64,000 nucleotides of DNA from Bacteroidaceae bacterium (GTDB lineage: Bacteria > Bacteroidota > Bacteroidia > Bacteroidales > Bacteroidaceae): NCBI GenBank assembly GCA_017617335.1, contig JAFZWK010000044.1, positions 17,880-81,879 on the forward strand. Reading direction: 5' to 3'. Numbering within the stretch: the first letter of the stretch is position 1; the number at the start of each line of letters is the position of its first letter. The notes below the pieces were generated by a model that saw nothing but the letters and a program-made list of their open reading frames with translations, had not been told where the DNA came from and searched no databases. A program made the translations under genes and the position numbers. Of this stretch, positions 15,936 to 24,332 are shown in pieces.

Positions 15936-17861
15936 ATGAAGCAAACGATTCCCGTAGTAGGATTGGCATGTTCAGCCTGCTCGGCCAACGTGGAGAAGAA
16001 ACTCTCTTCCCTGCCTGGTATCCATAGTGCCTCGGTATCCCTCGTTGGCCGTACTGCTTTTGTCGATTTTGACCCTGCTGTCATCTCTTTAGAACAGATG
16101 AAAAGGGAGATCAACGATATCGGTTACGATCTGGTTATAGAAAGCGGGCGTAGTGCTGAAGAAATTCATCGGAGGGAATTCACTTTGCTCTCGCGCCGCA
16201 CTTTTCTTTCTTGGATTTTAGCTATCTTGGTGATGTGCTTCTCGATGGGATGGGTTTCTGTGGGGAATGTACTTGTGGGCAATGTGCTGTCTCTTTTATT
16301 GGCTCTTGCCTGCATGTTGCTATGCGGAGGAAATATCTATGTGTCCGCCTGGCGACAGTTGCTGCATCGGACTGCCAACATGGACACGCTGGTGGCACTA
16401 AGTACGCTGATAGCTTTCCTGCTGAGCACCTTCAACACTTTCTTTGGGGATGCTGTGTGGGGTATTCGAGGTATTGGGTGGCACACCTGTTTCGATGCTT
16501 CCGTCATGATCATTACCTTTGTGCTGACTGGTCGGTTGCTGGAAGAGAAAGCCAAGGATGGTGCAGCAAGCAGCATCCGTCGACTGATGGGTATGCAACC
16601 CAAGACAGCGCATATCGTGGATGGGGACAGGGTATCGGAAGTTCCTCTTTCCACCATCGAGAAGGGCGATTTTCTGGAAGTTCGCGCCAGCGAGAAGATT
16701 CCCGTGGATGGCGAAGTCATTTGGGCAAGCAGTTTCATGACTGAGGATGCGGCTTACGTTGATGAATCGATGGTAACAGGGGAGCCCACTCCTGCCGAGA
16801 AGAAAGCAGGCGACAAGGTGTTGGCAGGAACCATTCCCAGTCAGGGCCGATTGCGTATGAGAGCTCGTCAAATAGGCGAAGAGACAGCTTTGGCTCATAT
16901 CATTTGTATGGTGCAGGAAGCACAGAGTTCGAAAGCTCCTGTGCAGCGAATTGCGGACCGTGCAGCCCTCGTTTTCGTTCCTGTTGTTGCCCTCCTTGCC
17001 CTTTTTACTTTCCTTGCTTGGTGTTTTTGGGGAGGGAATGTCATGCTTCCACAGGCTATCATGTCTGCTGTGGCTGTGCTGGTGATTGCATGTCCCTGTG
17101 CCATGGGATTAGCTACTCCTACCGCCTTGATGGTAGGTATTGGGAAAGCAGCTGATCGACAGATACTTATAAAGGATGCTTCTGCCTTGGAGAACTTACG
17201 TCATGTGGATACCATTGTGATAGATAAGACTGGAACTCTGACCATTCCCAATCAGAGCATAGACTTCACTCGTGCTGACAATCTTCCTTTGGAGGAACGA
17301 GAAACCCTGAAACCTGGTGTCAAAGAAGCCGTCAGGGAGCTCCGGCAGTGTTGCATAGAGGTTTACATGATGAGCGGAGACAAGGAGGAAGCTGTCTGTT
17401 ATTGGGCTGAGCAGGCAGGTATCCGTCACTACCAGAGTCACGTTCTCCCCAAGGACAAGGAGAATCTGGTAAAACGGCTTCAGCAGGAAGGTCATCATGT
17501 GGTTATGGTGGGGGATGGAATCAATGATACCCAAGCCCTCGCGTTGGCTGATGTCAGCATGGCCATCGGGCGCGGAACCGATGTGGCGATGGACGTGTCT
17601 CAAGTTACCCTGATGGGCGATGACCTGCGCAGTATACCCTTTGCCATCCGTCTCAGCAAGCGTACCGTCAGGATGATCTGGGAGAATCTCTTTTGGGCTT
17701 TTATCTACAATCTGATCTGTATCCCCCTTGCAGCAGGACTCCCTTATGTTTTCGGTATTCGATTCCAGATTACCCCCATGTGGGCGAGTGCCTTGATGGC
17801 ATTCTCCAGTCTTAGTGTCGTCCTCAATTCTCTTCGATTGAGATGGATTCCCTTTGATTAG
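15936..17861 (+). CDS. copA: P1B-type heavy-metal (copper) ATPase lacking the N-domain
   Basis: 641 aa. The N-terminal HMA domain carries CSAC (residues about 9-12). Then come eight expected membrane helices, the actuator motif VTGEPTPAEK, the transmembrane metal motif CPCAMGLATPTA, the phosphorylation motif DKTGTLT and the hinge MVGDGINDTQALA. Between DKTGTLT and the P-domain motif MMSGDKEE there are only about 44 residues, where a usual P1B ATPase has about 160-180; the nucleotide-binding domain with its His-Pro motif is therefore absent. ATG 15936 is chosen by HMA alignment; the frame extends upstream over copZ without support. It probably exports Cu(I), but ATP binding would need a different arrangement. 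Confidence 0.85.
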   Translation: MKQTIPVVGLACSACSANVEKKLSSLPGIHSASVSLVGRTAFVDFDPAVISLEQMKREINDIGYDLVIESGRSAEEIHRREFTLLSRRTFLSWILAILVMCFSMGWVSVGNVLVGNVLSLLLALACMLLCGGNIYVSAWRQLLHRTANMDTLVALSTLIAFLLSTFNTFFGDAVWGIRGIGWHTCFDASVMIITFVLTGRLLEEKAKDGAASSIRRLMGMQPKTAHIVDGDRVSEVPLSTIEKGDFLEVRASEKIPVDGEVIWASSFMTEDAAYVDESMVTGEPTPAEKKAGDKVLAGTIPSQGRLRMRARQIGEETALAHIICMVQEAQSSKAPVQRIADRAALVFVPVVALLALFTFLAWCFWGGNVMLPQAIMSAVAVLVIACPCAMGLATPTALMVGIGKAADRQILIKDASALENLRHVDTIVIDKTGTLTIPNQSIDFTRADNLPLEERETLKPGVKEAVRELRQCCIEVYMMSGDKEEAVCYWAEQAGIRHYQSHVLPKDKENLVKRLQQEGHHVVMVGDGINDTQALALADVSMAIGRGTDVAMDVSQVTLMGDDLRSIPFAIRLSKRTVRMIWENLFWAFIYNLICIPLAAGLPYVFGIRFQITPMWASALMAFSSLSVVLNSLRLRWIPFD

Positions 17862-17910
17862 ATTAAGTTTATTTAACAGCTTTTTCTACTGAAAAACACT
17901 TTTTTCCATC

Positions 17911-17918
17911 TATCTTTG
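17911..17918 (+). promoter_or_regulatory. -7 box (TATCTTTG) of the sialidase gene
   Basis: TATCTTTG lies 27 nt before ATG 17945. No clear TTTG sits 19-21 nt upstream, only TTTT-rich sequence. Confidence 0.45.
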
Positions 17919-17944
17919 ACGAAGAAAAATAAACGTTTGCACAC

Positions 17945-19525
17945 ATGAAAAGAATTCTGCTCTTATCTTCTATGCTCGTCATCAGCATACTGGGAACAAA
18001 GGCTTTTGCGGATGATACAAGTGAAGCTACGGTTATGAAGATTGCTGTCTCTGTAAAGGGAAAGGTAACTTATCCGACTAATCAGCGTTGTGGATACATC
18101 ACGGCAAATTATGGATCGGGCACCTCCACCATTGAAGTGCTTGCATCCCAAAATGGGGAAACTTTAGAAATGAAAGTTCCGTCAGGAAAGGCTGTCAGTT
18201 ATCGTGGTGAGGCATATCATGGGTGGGATTTCGAAGGAGTCACCGTAACGGATGGCATTGCAAAAGCACACTTTATAGCCAACAACAGATCGGAATATCA
18301 GTACTTGGCTTATACTGATTATGGGACGCAGTATTATCGGATTCCCGCCATTGCCAAGAATTATCTCGATGAATTGATAGTTGTCTATGATGTGCGTGAA
18401 TGCCGTAACGACGTGGGTTTTGGTGAAGTGGATCAGGCTATGCGTTACAGTACAGACAACGGGAAGACTTGGAGCAAAGAGACCCTCATCGCTGATGGCA
18501 ATGGTTCATTAGGTGGAAACTCTTTCGGCCTTGCCTACGGAGACCCTGCTCTTGCGCTCGATCGTGAAAGTGGCGCAGGAGTACTGATTACCGTTAGTGG
18601 CCAAACCATTTACAGCTATGCAACAGCTACCCAGCGTCCACTGATTGCCATGCAGAAAACTTCTGATGGCGGACATAGTTGGAGTAAACCTGTGGATATC
18701 ACTTCTCAGTTCTGGGGAAGCACTGAAAGCATGTTCCAGGATAGTGAACACGATGGAGAAGGCAAGGTGTTTGCCTATGCTGGATTCTTCGGCAGCGGTA
18801 AGATCCTGCAGAGTCGCATCGTGAAGAAGGGCAAGTATTACCGTCTCTATGCTGCTCTTTTGGTGCGTGGCACGGGATTGCGTGGTGCGTATGTGGTTTA
18901 TTCTGATGACATGGGTGAAACATGGAATCTGCTGGGCGGTGATGCCACTATCCAAGCCTGCAGTCATAGTGACGAGCCGAAGGTGGAGGAACTTCCCAAC
19001 GGCAGCATCCTTTTGAGCGGTCGAATGTGGGGCGGCAGATGCTTCAACATCTGGACGTATGACAAGAACAGTACCACCACTGGAACATGGGGTAGTGCTG
19101 TGGATAGCGCTTCGCAACCTGACGGCATCAAAGCTACAGGGAACAGCACCAATGGCGAGCTGCTCATCATTTGGGCAAATAATGCAAAGACAGGTGTCTC
19201 TACTCCCATAGCTCTCCAGTCAGTACCTTATGGTACGGGGCGAGCCAATGTGGGACTTTATTATAAAGTGTTGGATACGGGAAAGACATATACTCCTGCG
19301 GAAATTGCATCTGGCTGGATTAAATCTTCCCAAGTCAGCACCACAAGCAGTGCCTACAGCACAATGTGCTTACAAGCAGATAACCGTATTGCTTTTTTTT
19401 ATGAGGAAGGACCATCAATATATGAAATGGTGTATGTCCCTTTGGACATTGAACGTCTAACGAACAATGCATACACGATGAAGAAAGTGGAGCAGAGGAA
19501 AAACACTCTTCCTAAGAGAAAATAG
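17945..19525 (+). CDS. Secreted sialidase (exo-alpha-sialidase), GH33
   Basis: 526 aa with a signal peptide (residues 1-22, ending KAFA). An N-terminal beta domain of about 90 residues is followed by a six-bladed sialidase propeller starting at the YRIPAIA motif (the FRIP element, whose Arg binds the sialate carboxylate). Three Asp boxes are visible: STDNGKTW, TSDGGHSW and SDDMGETW. GH33 enzymes release terminal sialic acid from mucins and glycoproteins at the cell surface or in the periplasm. It converges with a sulfatase gene, 6 nt apart, a sensible pairing for host-glycan use. No sialic-acid catabolism genes lie in the window. Confidence 0.9.
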   Translation: MKRILLLSSMLVISILGTKAFADDTSEATVMKIAVSVKGKVTYPTNQRCGYITANYGSGTSTIEVLASQNGETLEMKVPSGKAVSYRGEAYHGWDFEGVTVTDGIAKAHFIANNRSEYQYLAYTDYGTQYYRIPAIAKNYLDELIVVYDVRECRNDVGFGEVDQAMRYSTDNGKTWSKETLIADGNGSLGGNSFGLAYGDPALALDRESGAGVLITVSGQTIYSYATATQRPLIAMQKTSDGGHSWSKPVDITSQFWGSTESMFQDSEHDGEGKVFAYAGFFGSGKILQSRIVKKGKYYRLYAALLVRGTGLRGAYVVYSDDMGETWNLLGGDATIQACSHSDEPKVEELPNGSILLSGRMWGGRCFNIWTYDKNSTTTGTWGSAVDSASQPDGIKATGNSTNGELLIIWANNAKTGVSTPIALQSVPYGTGRANVGLYYKVLDTGKTYTPAEIASGWIKSSQVSTTSSAYSTMCLQADNRIAFFYEEGPSIYEMVYVPLDIERLTNNAYTMKKVEQRKNTLPKRK

Positions 19526-19531
19526 GTTTTG

Positions 19532-21037
19532 TTATTCAGGCAATGTGACAGAAAAGTTCTCGTTGGGTGTGTGCGCCTCCTTGATAATGGCAACCATTTC
19601 AGCCACCTTGTCAGGATACTGATCCGCCACATTGTTGTCCTCATGAATATCCGTGTCGAGATCATACAGTTCACAGGTACCTTTTTTCACGATAAGTTTC
19701 CAGTTTTTCTTTCGCACAGCTATCTGATCTGTCTCGTTGAACTCCCAATAGAGATATTCATGAAATTTTTGATTGGCATCATCACCTATCAGGGTAGGCA
19801 AGAAAGAGATGCCATCAAAGTAATCAGTCTCTGACTTCTGATACTTGCTTACATAATCATTCTCTCCTACGATTTGGCAGAAGGTGGGCATGATGTCCCA
19901 GAAGGCAATGGGATGATTGTTTTTCACACCAGCAGGCACGTAATCTGGCCAGCGAACGATGAAAGGCACGCGGATACCACCTTCATGACAACTGCGTTTC
20001 AATCCTCGCAACACACCGTCTCGATTGAAGAAAGTGGGATCAGCACCTCCCTCCTCATGAGGACCATTATCGCTGGAGAAAATAAGAATGGTGTTGTTGG
20101 ACAAGCCTTTTTCTTCAAGTTTTTCCATAATTTCACCCACGTAGGTATCCAGACGTGTGATCATGCCAGCAAACTCGGCATGTACATTGTTGATGGCGTG
20201 GTACCAACTGCCTTCGCTGCCACCAAAACTTTTATCTTCGCGAAACTTTTTCTTGTAGGCTATGAGGATGCTGTCCTCGGGTTGAACAAGTTCGGCATGA
20301 GGTAATGTATAGGTGAAAAGCCCATAGAAAGGTTGTTCGGAAGTCTGTTTGTCAAGCCACTCCAAAGCATGCTGGTGAATCAGGTCAGCACTATACTGGG
20401 GACGATTGAAGTAATCATTTCCGTAGAAATCATGTGCGATGTTCTCCTCAAGCAGTTGGCGCGTCGTTGCAGTATCTCCCTCAGCCCTGCTAAACTTGTT
20501 CAGGAAATTCGGATAATACGCATGAGCCTGGAATTGGCAGATAGGACCATAAAACTCATCCACGCCTCGCTTGTCAGGCGTGGAAGCACTTCCCTCGTAC
20601 CCCCCAGCCCATTTGCCAAACTGCCCAGTAGCATAGCCGTGATCTTTCATGATTTCTGGCAGTACCACATGATTAGGGTCCAGAGGATGTTGGCCAACGA
20701 GGGCAAAATCTGTATTGTTACCATATTTGATGGTATTCTTAAAACTCCAGTATTCTTTGTTGCCTCGAATCTCGCAGTGCCCCGTGTGCTGACCCGTCAT
20801 GAGTGAAGCACGGGAGGGAGCGCTGACAGGACTTCCCGAATAAGCCTGCATGAATTGCATACCTTGACTGGCCAGACGGTCAATGTTGGGAGTATTGATG
20901 TATTGTTGGCCGTAGCACGCCAGATCGCCCCATCCCATATCGTCGCAAAGAACGAAAATGATATTGGGTTTTTCGTGCGACAAGGCTGTTAAAGAAGAAA
21001 AACCAGCGAGGGAACAAAACACAAATACAGGCTTCAT
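19532..21037 (-). CDS. Secreted sulfatase, S1 family, serine-type
   Basis: 501 aa from ATG 21037, with a signal peptide (MKPVFVFCSLAGFSSLTALS). The N-terminal DDMGWGDLACYG provides metal-binding aspartates. The modification motif is SAPSRASLMTG (S-x-P-S-R), so the catalytic formylglycine would come from serine and need an anaerobic radical-SAM maturase (anSME), which is not in this window. The second metal site FSSDNGPHEEGG follows. The arylsulfatase-type fold removes sulfate esters from mucin O-glycans, glycosaminoglycans or algal glycans; the substrate is not determinable. Beside a sialidase, mucin is the likeliest target. Confidence 0.88.
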   Translation of the reverse strand: MKPVFVFCSLAGFSSLTALSHEKPNIIFVLCDDMGWGDLACYGQQYINTPNIDRLASQGMQFMQAYSGSPVSAPSRASLMTGQHTGHCEIRGNKEYWSFKNTIKYGNNTDFALVGQHPLDPNHVVLPEIMKDHGYATGQFGKWAGGYEGSASTPDKRGVDEFYGPICQFQAHAYYPNFLNKFSRAEGDTATTRQLLEENIAHDFYGNDYFNRPQYSADLIHQHALEWLDKQTSEQPFYGLFTYTLPHAELVQPEDSILIAYKKKFREDKSFGGSEGSWYHAINNVHAEFAGMITRLDTYVGEIMEKLEEKGLSNNTILIFSSDNGPHEEGGADPTFFNRDGVLRGLKRSCHEGGIRVPFIVRWPDYVPAGVKNNHPIAFWDIMPTFCQIVGENDYVSKYQKSETDYFDGISFLPTLIGDDANQKFHEYLYWEFNETDQIAVRKKNWKLIVKKGTCELYDLDTDIHEDNNVADQYPDKVAEMVAIIKEAHTPNENFSVTLPE

Positions 21038-21060
21038 ATAAATGGAAAATGTAAGAAACA

Positions 21061-21091
21061 ACTCAAAAAGAAAATGGCTGATGATTCAGCC
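21061..21091 (-). terminator. Terminator of the tRNA-Leu transcript
   Basis: On the minus strand GGCTGA-ATCA-TCAGCC (21091-21076) is followed by ATTTTCTTTTT, just downstream of the tRNA 3' end. It separates the tRNA from the sulfatase gene. Confidence 0.7.
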
Positions 21092-21100
21092 AAATCTCCT

Positions 21101-21189
21101 TGGTGCCCGGAACGGGACTCGAACCCGTACGACCGGTAATGGTCAAGGGATTTTAAGTCCCTCGTGTCTACCAATTCCACCATCTGGGC
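21101..21189 (-). tRNA. tRNA-Leu (anticodon TAA), CCA encoded
   Basis: The minus strand gives an 89-nt class II tRNA: acceptor strand GCCCAGA pairing with TCCGGGC (one A-C mismatch), D-arm with TTGGTAGAC, anticodon arm GGGACTTAAAATCCC with anticodon TAA, a long variable arm (TTGACCATTACCGGTCGT), T-arm ACGGG-TTCGAGT-CCCGT, discriminator A and genomic CCA. The long variable arm and TAA anticodon identify leucine (UUA codons). A TAACTTTG box (21210-21203, minus) lies upstream. Confidence 0.93.
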
Positions 21190-21402
21190 ATCAATGTGGG
21201 TGCAAAGTTACAAAATAATGTGAAAGTGAAGAAGGATTTATCCACAAATCTTGTGTTTTTTTGCATAAAAAAGACATCATTAGTACCCCAAAAAGTTTTC
21301 TCCGCGGCATTGACGGTATAAGTTCCCCTTTCTTTTTTATGGTTTTCCTTTCTTGCCGAATTGTCGTAATGCATTGTGTGCCAATGGTTTGTAACAATCC
21401 CC

Positions 21403-21531
21403 GATGACAGTTATGACAGATGACAGTTTTCGAAATTGAGAGAGAAAGAGAGTTAGTATTATATATTAATATATAATACTAAACGTTAAGTCCAAGGATT
21501 TTTCAATAACTGTCATCTGTCATCTGTCATC
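21403..21531. repeat. Nested inverted repeat with a 30-bp perfect palindrome
   Basis: The left arm (21403-21428) is built from GATGACAG/ATGACAG units ending in GTT. The right arm (21508-21531) is its reverse complement, AACTGTCATCTG followed by TCATCTGTCATC, differing only by a 2-nt TT insertion. Between them 21453-21482 is a perfect 30-bp palindrome of A/T-rich sequence (TTAGTATTATATATT and its complement). It is non-coding, next to tRNA-Leu, and resembles a MITE-like or transcribed foldback element. Confidence 0.8.
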
Positions 21532-21690
21532 AATGAAGAAAATCTTGTTGCCTTGTTAACAAATTTTTGCAAGCCAAGGGGCGTCGTTTTTGGCTACCCC
21601 TTAGAAAGTTCGTAACTTTGCTGTCGCCAAGGTACTTCCGCTCGGCCTTACAGATAAAAAGAGTTTTATCGCACGGAGCTCGCTTAAACG

Positions 21691-21698
21691 TACCTTTG
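21691..21698 (+). promoter_or_regulatory. -7-like box (TACCTTTG) just before the second repeat array
   Basis: TACCTTTG sits immediately upstream of the 22-bp array; a second candidate, TAACTTTG, is at 21613-21620. No ORF follows on the plus strand, so if active these would transcribe the array as a non-coding RNA. Confidence 0.3.
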
Positions 21699-21774
21699 CA
21701 TCGTGTTAAAAAGGGGAAGACAACACGTTGTGATTGAGGTTTCAACACGTTGACTTTGCCAACTCGACACGTTG
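21699..21774. repeat. 22-bp phased CAACACGTTG array, locus 2
   Basis: CAACACGTTG occurs at 21721 and 21743 and CGACACGTTG at 21765, each 22 bp apart. A degenerate copy in the opposite sense (CATCGTGTTA) sits at 21699, again in phase. Spacers are TGATTGAGGTTT and ACTTTGCCAACT, the latter nearly identical to a spacer at locus 1. No other feature was recognised in 21532-21690 apart from the TAACTTTG box. Confidence 0.8.
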
Positions 21775-21844
21775 TCCTGAGCGCAGGACGAGCAGGAATC
21801 TGCTACTCTTTGACATAATGTATTGATCGCTTTCCGCCCGCTGT

Positions 21845-22405
21845 TCAGTTGTTGATGATAAGCGAGCCGCTGGAGGCTATGTAGTTGACGCGATAGCGGA
21901 AAAGGGAGCGTCCACCCTCCCCCAGACTGACAATGCCCAGATTGTTGAGGTCATAGGTGCGGTGGCAGCGCGAGCAGTAGGCAAAACCGCCTTCCTGGAG
22001 TATTAGCCGCTTGGCAATGTTGCCCTCGTCGTAGCAGTTGGAGCAGGCCAGGTCAAAGCAGACGACGACGGGGACATCGCGTCCCATCTCTGGAATGTTG
22101 GGGAGGCCGACAATGAAGCCGCCGCTGAGGCCCAAATAGAAGCCTGAATACTGGCTGAGGGCTGTCTTGTTGATGGGGGTGCTGCCGGTGGGGCTGGCGA
22201 AGATATATTGGTTGTTGCTCCCATAGATGGTGCAGAATTCGCCCATGCTGTTGCAAGCCGTATAGAGTTGGGGTACGGAGTAAATGTTGTCCATGATGAA
22301 CTTGGCAGGCATGCGGGCATAAAGAGTATCGGACTCGCCACAAGAGAGGCAGCATGCCGCTGCAAAAAGACAACAGTACATGCGGAAAAGTAAAGAGCTG
22401 CGCAT
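21845..22405 (-). CDS. Predicted lipoprotein with cysteine pairs, unknown function
   Basis: 186 aa. A lipoprotein signal (about residues 1-22) ends in ACCLSC-GES. The C-terminal half carries a conserved-looking cysteine arrangement: CFDLACSNC, then FAYCSRCHRTYDLNNLGIV about 25 residues later, which could bind zinc or resemble a Rieske-like fold without the usual histidines. Similar small lipoproteins with CxxC and a RTYDLNN motif are recalled from other Bacteroidales; their function is unknown. Its ATG overlaps the argH stop by one base (TAATG), so it is translated from the same mRNA. The neighbourhood gives no clue to its role. Confidence 0.75.
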   Translation of the reverse strand: MRSSLLFRMYCCLFAAACCLSCGESDTLYARMPAKFIMDNIYSVPQLYTACNSMGEFCTIYGSNNQYIFASPTGSTPINKTALSQYSGFYLGLSGGFIVGLPNIPEMGRDVPVVVCFDLACSNCYDEGNIAKRLILQEGGFAYCSRCHRTYDLNNLGIVSLGEGGRSLFRYRVNYIASSGSLIINN

Positions 22406-23742
22406 TATTCGCCCTCCACCAGTTTTCGCTCAGCCTCCTCCATCCGCTGGAAATTGAAGCCCGCCCAGACTTCCTCCATCAGGGCTGCTATCTGCTCTGT
22501 GCAGAGATTGCCGATGCTCCCCTCGTGGGTGTGGTGAACCTCCTTGGAGGGAACGAATTTCCCTGCCTCGATGTCAAGTCCCACCTTCTTGTATGCGTCG
22601 CGGAAAGGCATTCCGTCTTTTGCCAAACGATTGACTTCCTCGACAGAGAACATCAGATCATAACGAGGGTCTTCCAGAAGATGTTCATTCACCAGAATCT
22701 TGTTGATGATATAGGTGGTCATCTGGAGGCAATCGCGGAGCTCTTGGAAAGCAGGAAGGAAGACTTCCTTGATGATCTGAAGATCGCGGAAGTAGCCGCT
22801 GGGAAGGTTGTTCATGATAAGCGTGATCTGCTGAGGCAATGCCTGAATCTTGTTGCATTTTGCACGAGTAAGTTCAAAGACATCAGGATTCTTCTTGTGA
22901 GGCATGATGCTGGAACCTGTCGTGCATTCGTTGGGAAGTTTCACAAACGCAAAGTTCTGACTATTGAACAGGCATGCATCGAAAGCCAGTTTGGCGATGG
23001 TACCTGCGATGCTGGCTAAAGCGAATGCTACGTTGCGTTCCATCTTGCCGCGTCCCATCTGAGCATATACCACGTTGTAATCCAAGGAGTCAAAACCAAG
23101 GAGTTGAGTAGTCAGAGTGCGATTGATGGGGAAACTGCTGCCATAACCTGCTGCGCTGCCAAGGGGATTCCGATTGGTCATGCGGAAGGCAGCCTGCAGG
23201 AACATCATGTCGTCCACCAAACTTTCGGCATACGCACCAAACCAAAGGCCAAAACTACTGGGCATGGCCACTTGGAGATGCGTGTAACCAGGCATGAGCA
23301 CGCCTTTGTAACGCTCGCTCTGCTGCTGGAGTTCATGGAAAAGCGTGCGAACATCCTCGGCAACCAATTTCAATTGACGGCGGGTAAAGAGCTTGATGTC
23401 AACCAGCACCTGATCGTTCCGGCTGCGTCCGCTGTGGATCTTCTTCCCCACATCGCCCAAGGAGCGTGTAAGCAGGAGTTCGACCTGAGAGTGAACGTCC
23501 TCGATGCCATCCTCGATGACAAAGTTTCCTGCCTTGATGTCTGCGTGAATCCTGCGCAACTCTGCCAAGAGGGACTCGAGCTCCTCCCTGCTGACAAGGC
23601 CGATACTCTCAAGCATGATGATGTGGGCAATGGAACCCATCACGTCGTGTTCAGCCAGATAGAGGTCCATCTCGCGGTCACGTCCGATGGTGAACCGTTC
23701 AATCTCCTCGTTGATTTGAAAATTCTTCTCCCAGAGTTTCAT
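22405..23742 (-). CDS. argH: Argininosuccinate lyase
   Basis: 445 aa from ATG 23742 (MKLWEKNFQI, the usual N-terminus); the frame continues 21 codons upstream without support. It cleaves argininosuccinate to arginine and fumarate, the last step of arginine synthesis. Motifs of the fumarase/aspartase superfamily are present: SGRSRNDQV (about residues 94-102) and the signature loop GSSIMPHKKNPD with the catalytic serine. Pyrimidine and arginine genes sit together here: pyrE and a SRPBCC gene are upstream on the same strand. Confidence 0.95.
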   Translation of the reverse strand: MKLWEKNFQINEEIERFTIGRDREMDLYLAEHDVMGSIAHIIMLESIGLVSREELESLLAELRRIHADIKAGNFVIEDGIEDVHSQVELLLTRSLGDVGKKIHSGRSRNDQVLVDIKLFTRRQLKLVAEDVRTLFHELQQQSERYKGVLMPGYTHLQVAMPSSFGLWFGAYAESLVDDMMFLQAAFRMTNRNPLGSAAGYGSSFPINRTLTTQLLGFDSLDYNVVYAQMGRGKMERNVAFALASIAGTIAKLAFDACLFNSQNFAFVKLPNECTTGSSIMPHKKNPDVFELTRAKCNKIQALPQQITLIMNNLPSGYFRDLQIIKEVFLPAFQELRDCLQMTTYIINKILVNEHLLEDPRYDLMFSVEEVNRLAKDGMPFRDAYKKVGLDIEAGKFVPSKEVHHTHEGSIGNLCTEQIAALMEEVWAGFNFQRMEEAERKLVEGE

Positions 23743-23819
23743 TGATGAATGGAATGATAATGAAGTGTTTGCCTTATGCAAGAGCTGTTGCCGACGTTTC
23801 TGCACCTTTCAGGTGACTT

Positions 23820-24299
23820 TCAATAGGGCAGCATGGAAAGCATCGTGGCCAGGCCCTCAACGCCTTGCTCTATCTTGCTTCCAAGCAGCTGTTTGATGAA
23901 GAAATTCAGGTTGGCACCCACCGTTGCACGTAGCTTGCAACCTGTTTCCATGGGAAGCAGTTGAAGCCAAAGATTAGCTTGGATGGGAGCGCCCTCGAGG
24001 GCAAACTTGATGCACTTGTTGGGTTCTTTCTCAATGATGCGCAGGACAATCCTGCCCAGGGGAGCCGCATCGGCAGCGATGGTGTCGCTGGTGAATTCCA
24101 TCTTGCCAAGAATCTCCTTGATTTTGCCCACCTGGTCAGGGCTGACCTGTCCGCCAGCCTTCTCCAACACGATCTGCTCGAAATCAGGATCATTCACACG
24201 CTCGCGGATGGCCTCCAGGTGAGTGAGGTCACTCAGTTTCTCGTACACAGCCTCAATCGGGGCGTAAATCTGCTTTACACTACTCTCGTACTTTGTCAT
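23820..24299 (-). CDS. SRPBCC-family (START/Bet v1-like) protein
   Basis: 159 aa. The N-terminus ESSVKQIYAPIEAVYEKLSDLTHLEAIRERV is typical of SRPBCC/polyketide-cyclase-like proteins, which form a helix-grip hydrophobic pocket. The sequence then shows beta-strands (CIKFALEGAPIQANLWLQLLP, TGCKLRATVGANLN) and a C-terminal amphipathic helix. No catalytic residues are known for this subgroup and the ligand is unknown. It lies between pyrE (33-nt gap) and argH, probably in one operon, an arrangement that recurs in Bacteroidales. Confidence 0.8.
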   Translation of the reverse strand: MTKYESSVKQIYAPIEAVYEKLSDLTHLEAIRERVNDPDFEQIVLEKAGGQVSPDQVGKIKEILGKMEFTSDTIAADAAPLGRIVLRIIEKEPNKCIKFALEGAPIQANLWLQLLPMETGCKLRATVGANLNFFIKQLLGSKIEQGVEGLATMLSMLPY

Positions 24300-24332
24300 A
24301 TCTTTATAAGGTTTGGATGTTGCGGATTTGTT

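Noticed and set aside
21238-21246. DnaA box (TTATCCACA) as evidence of oriC
   Set aside because: One isolated box with no cluster, no dnaA/dnaN and an ordinary tRNA promoter region around it.
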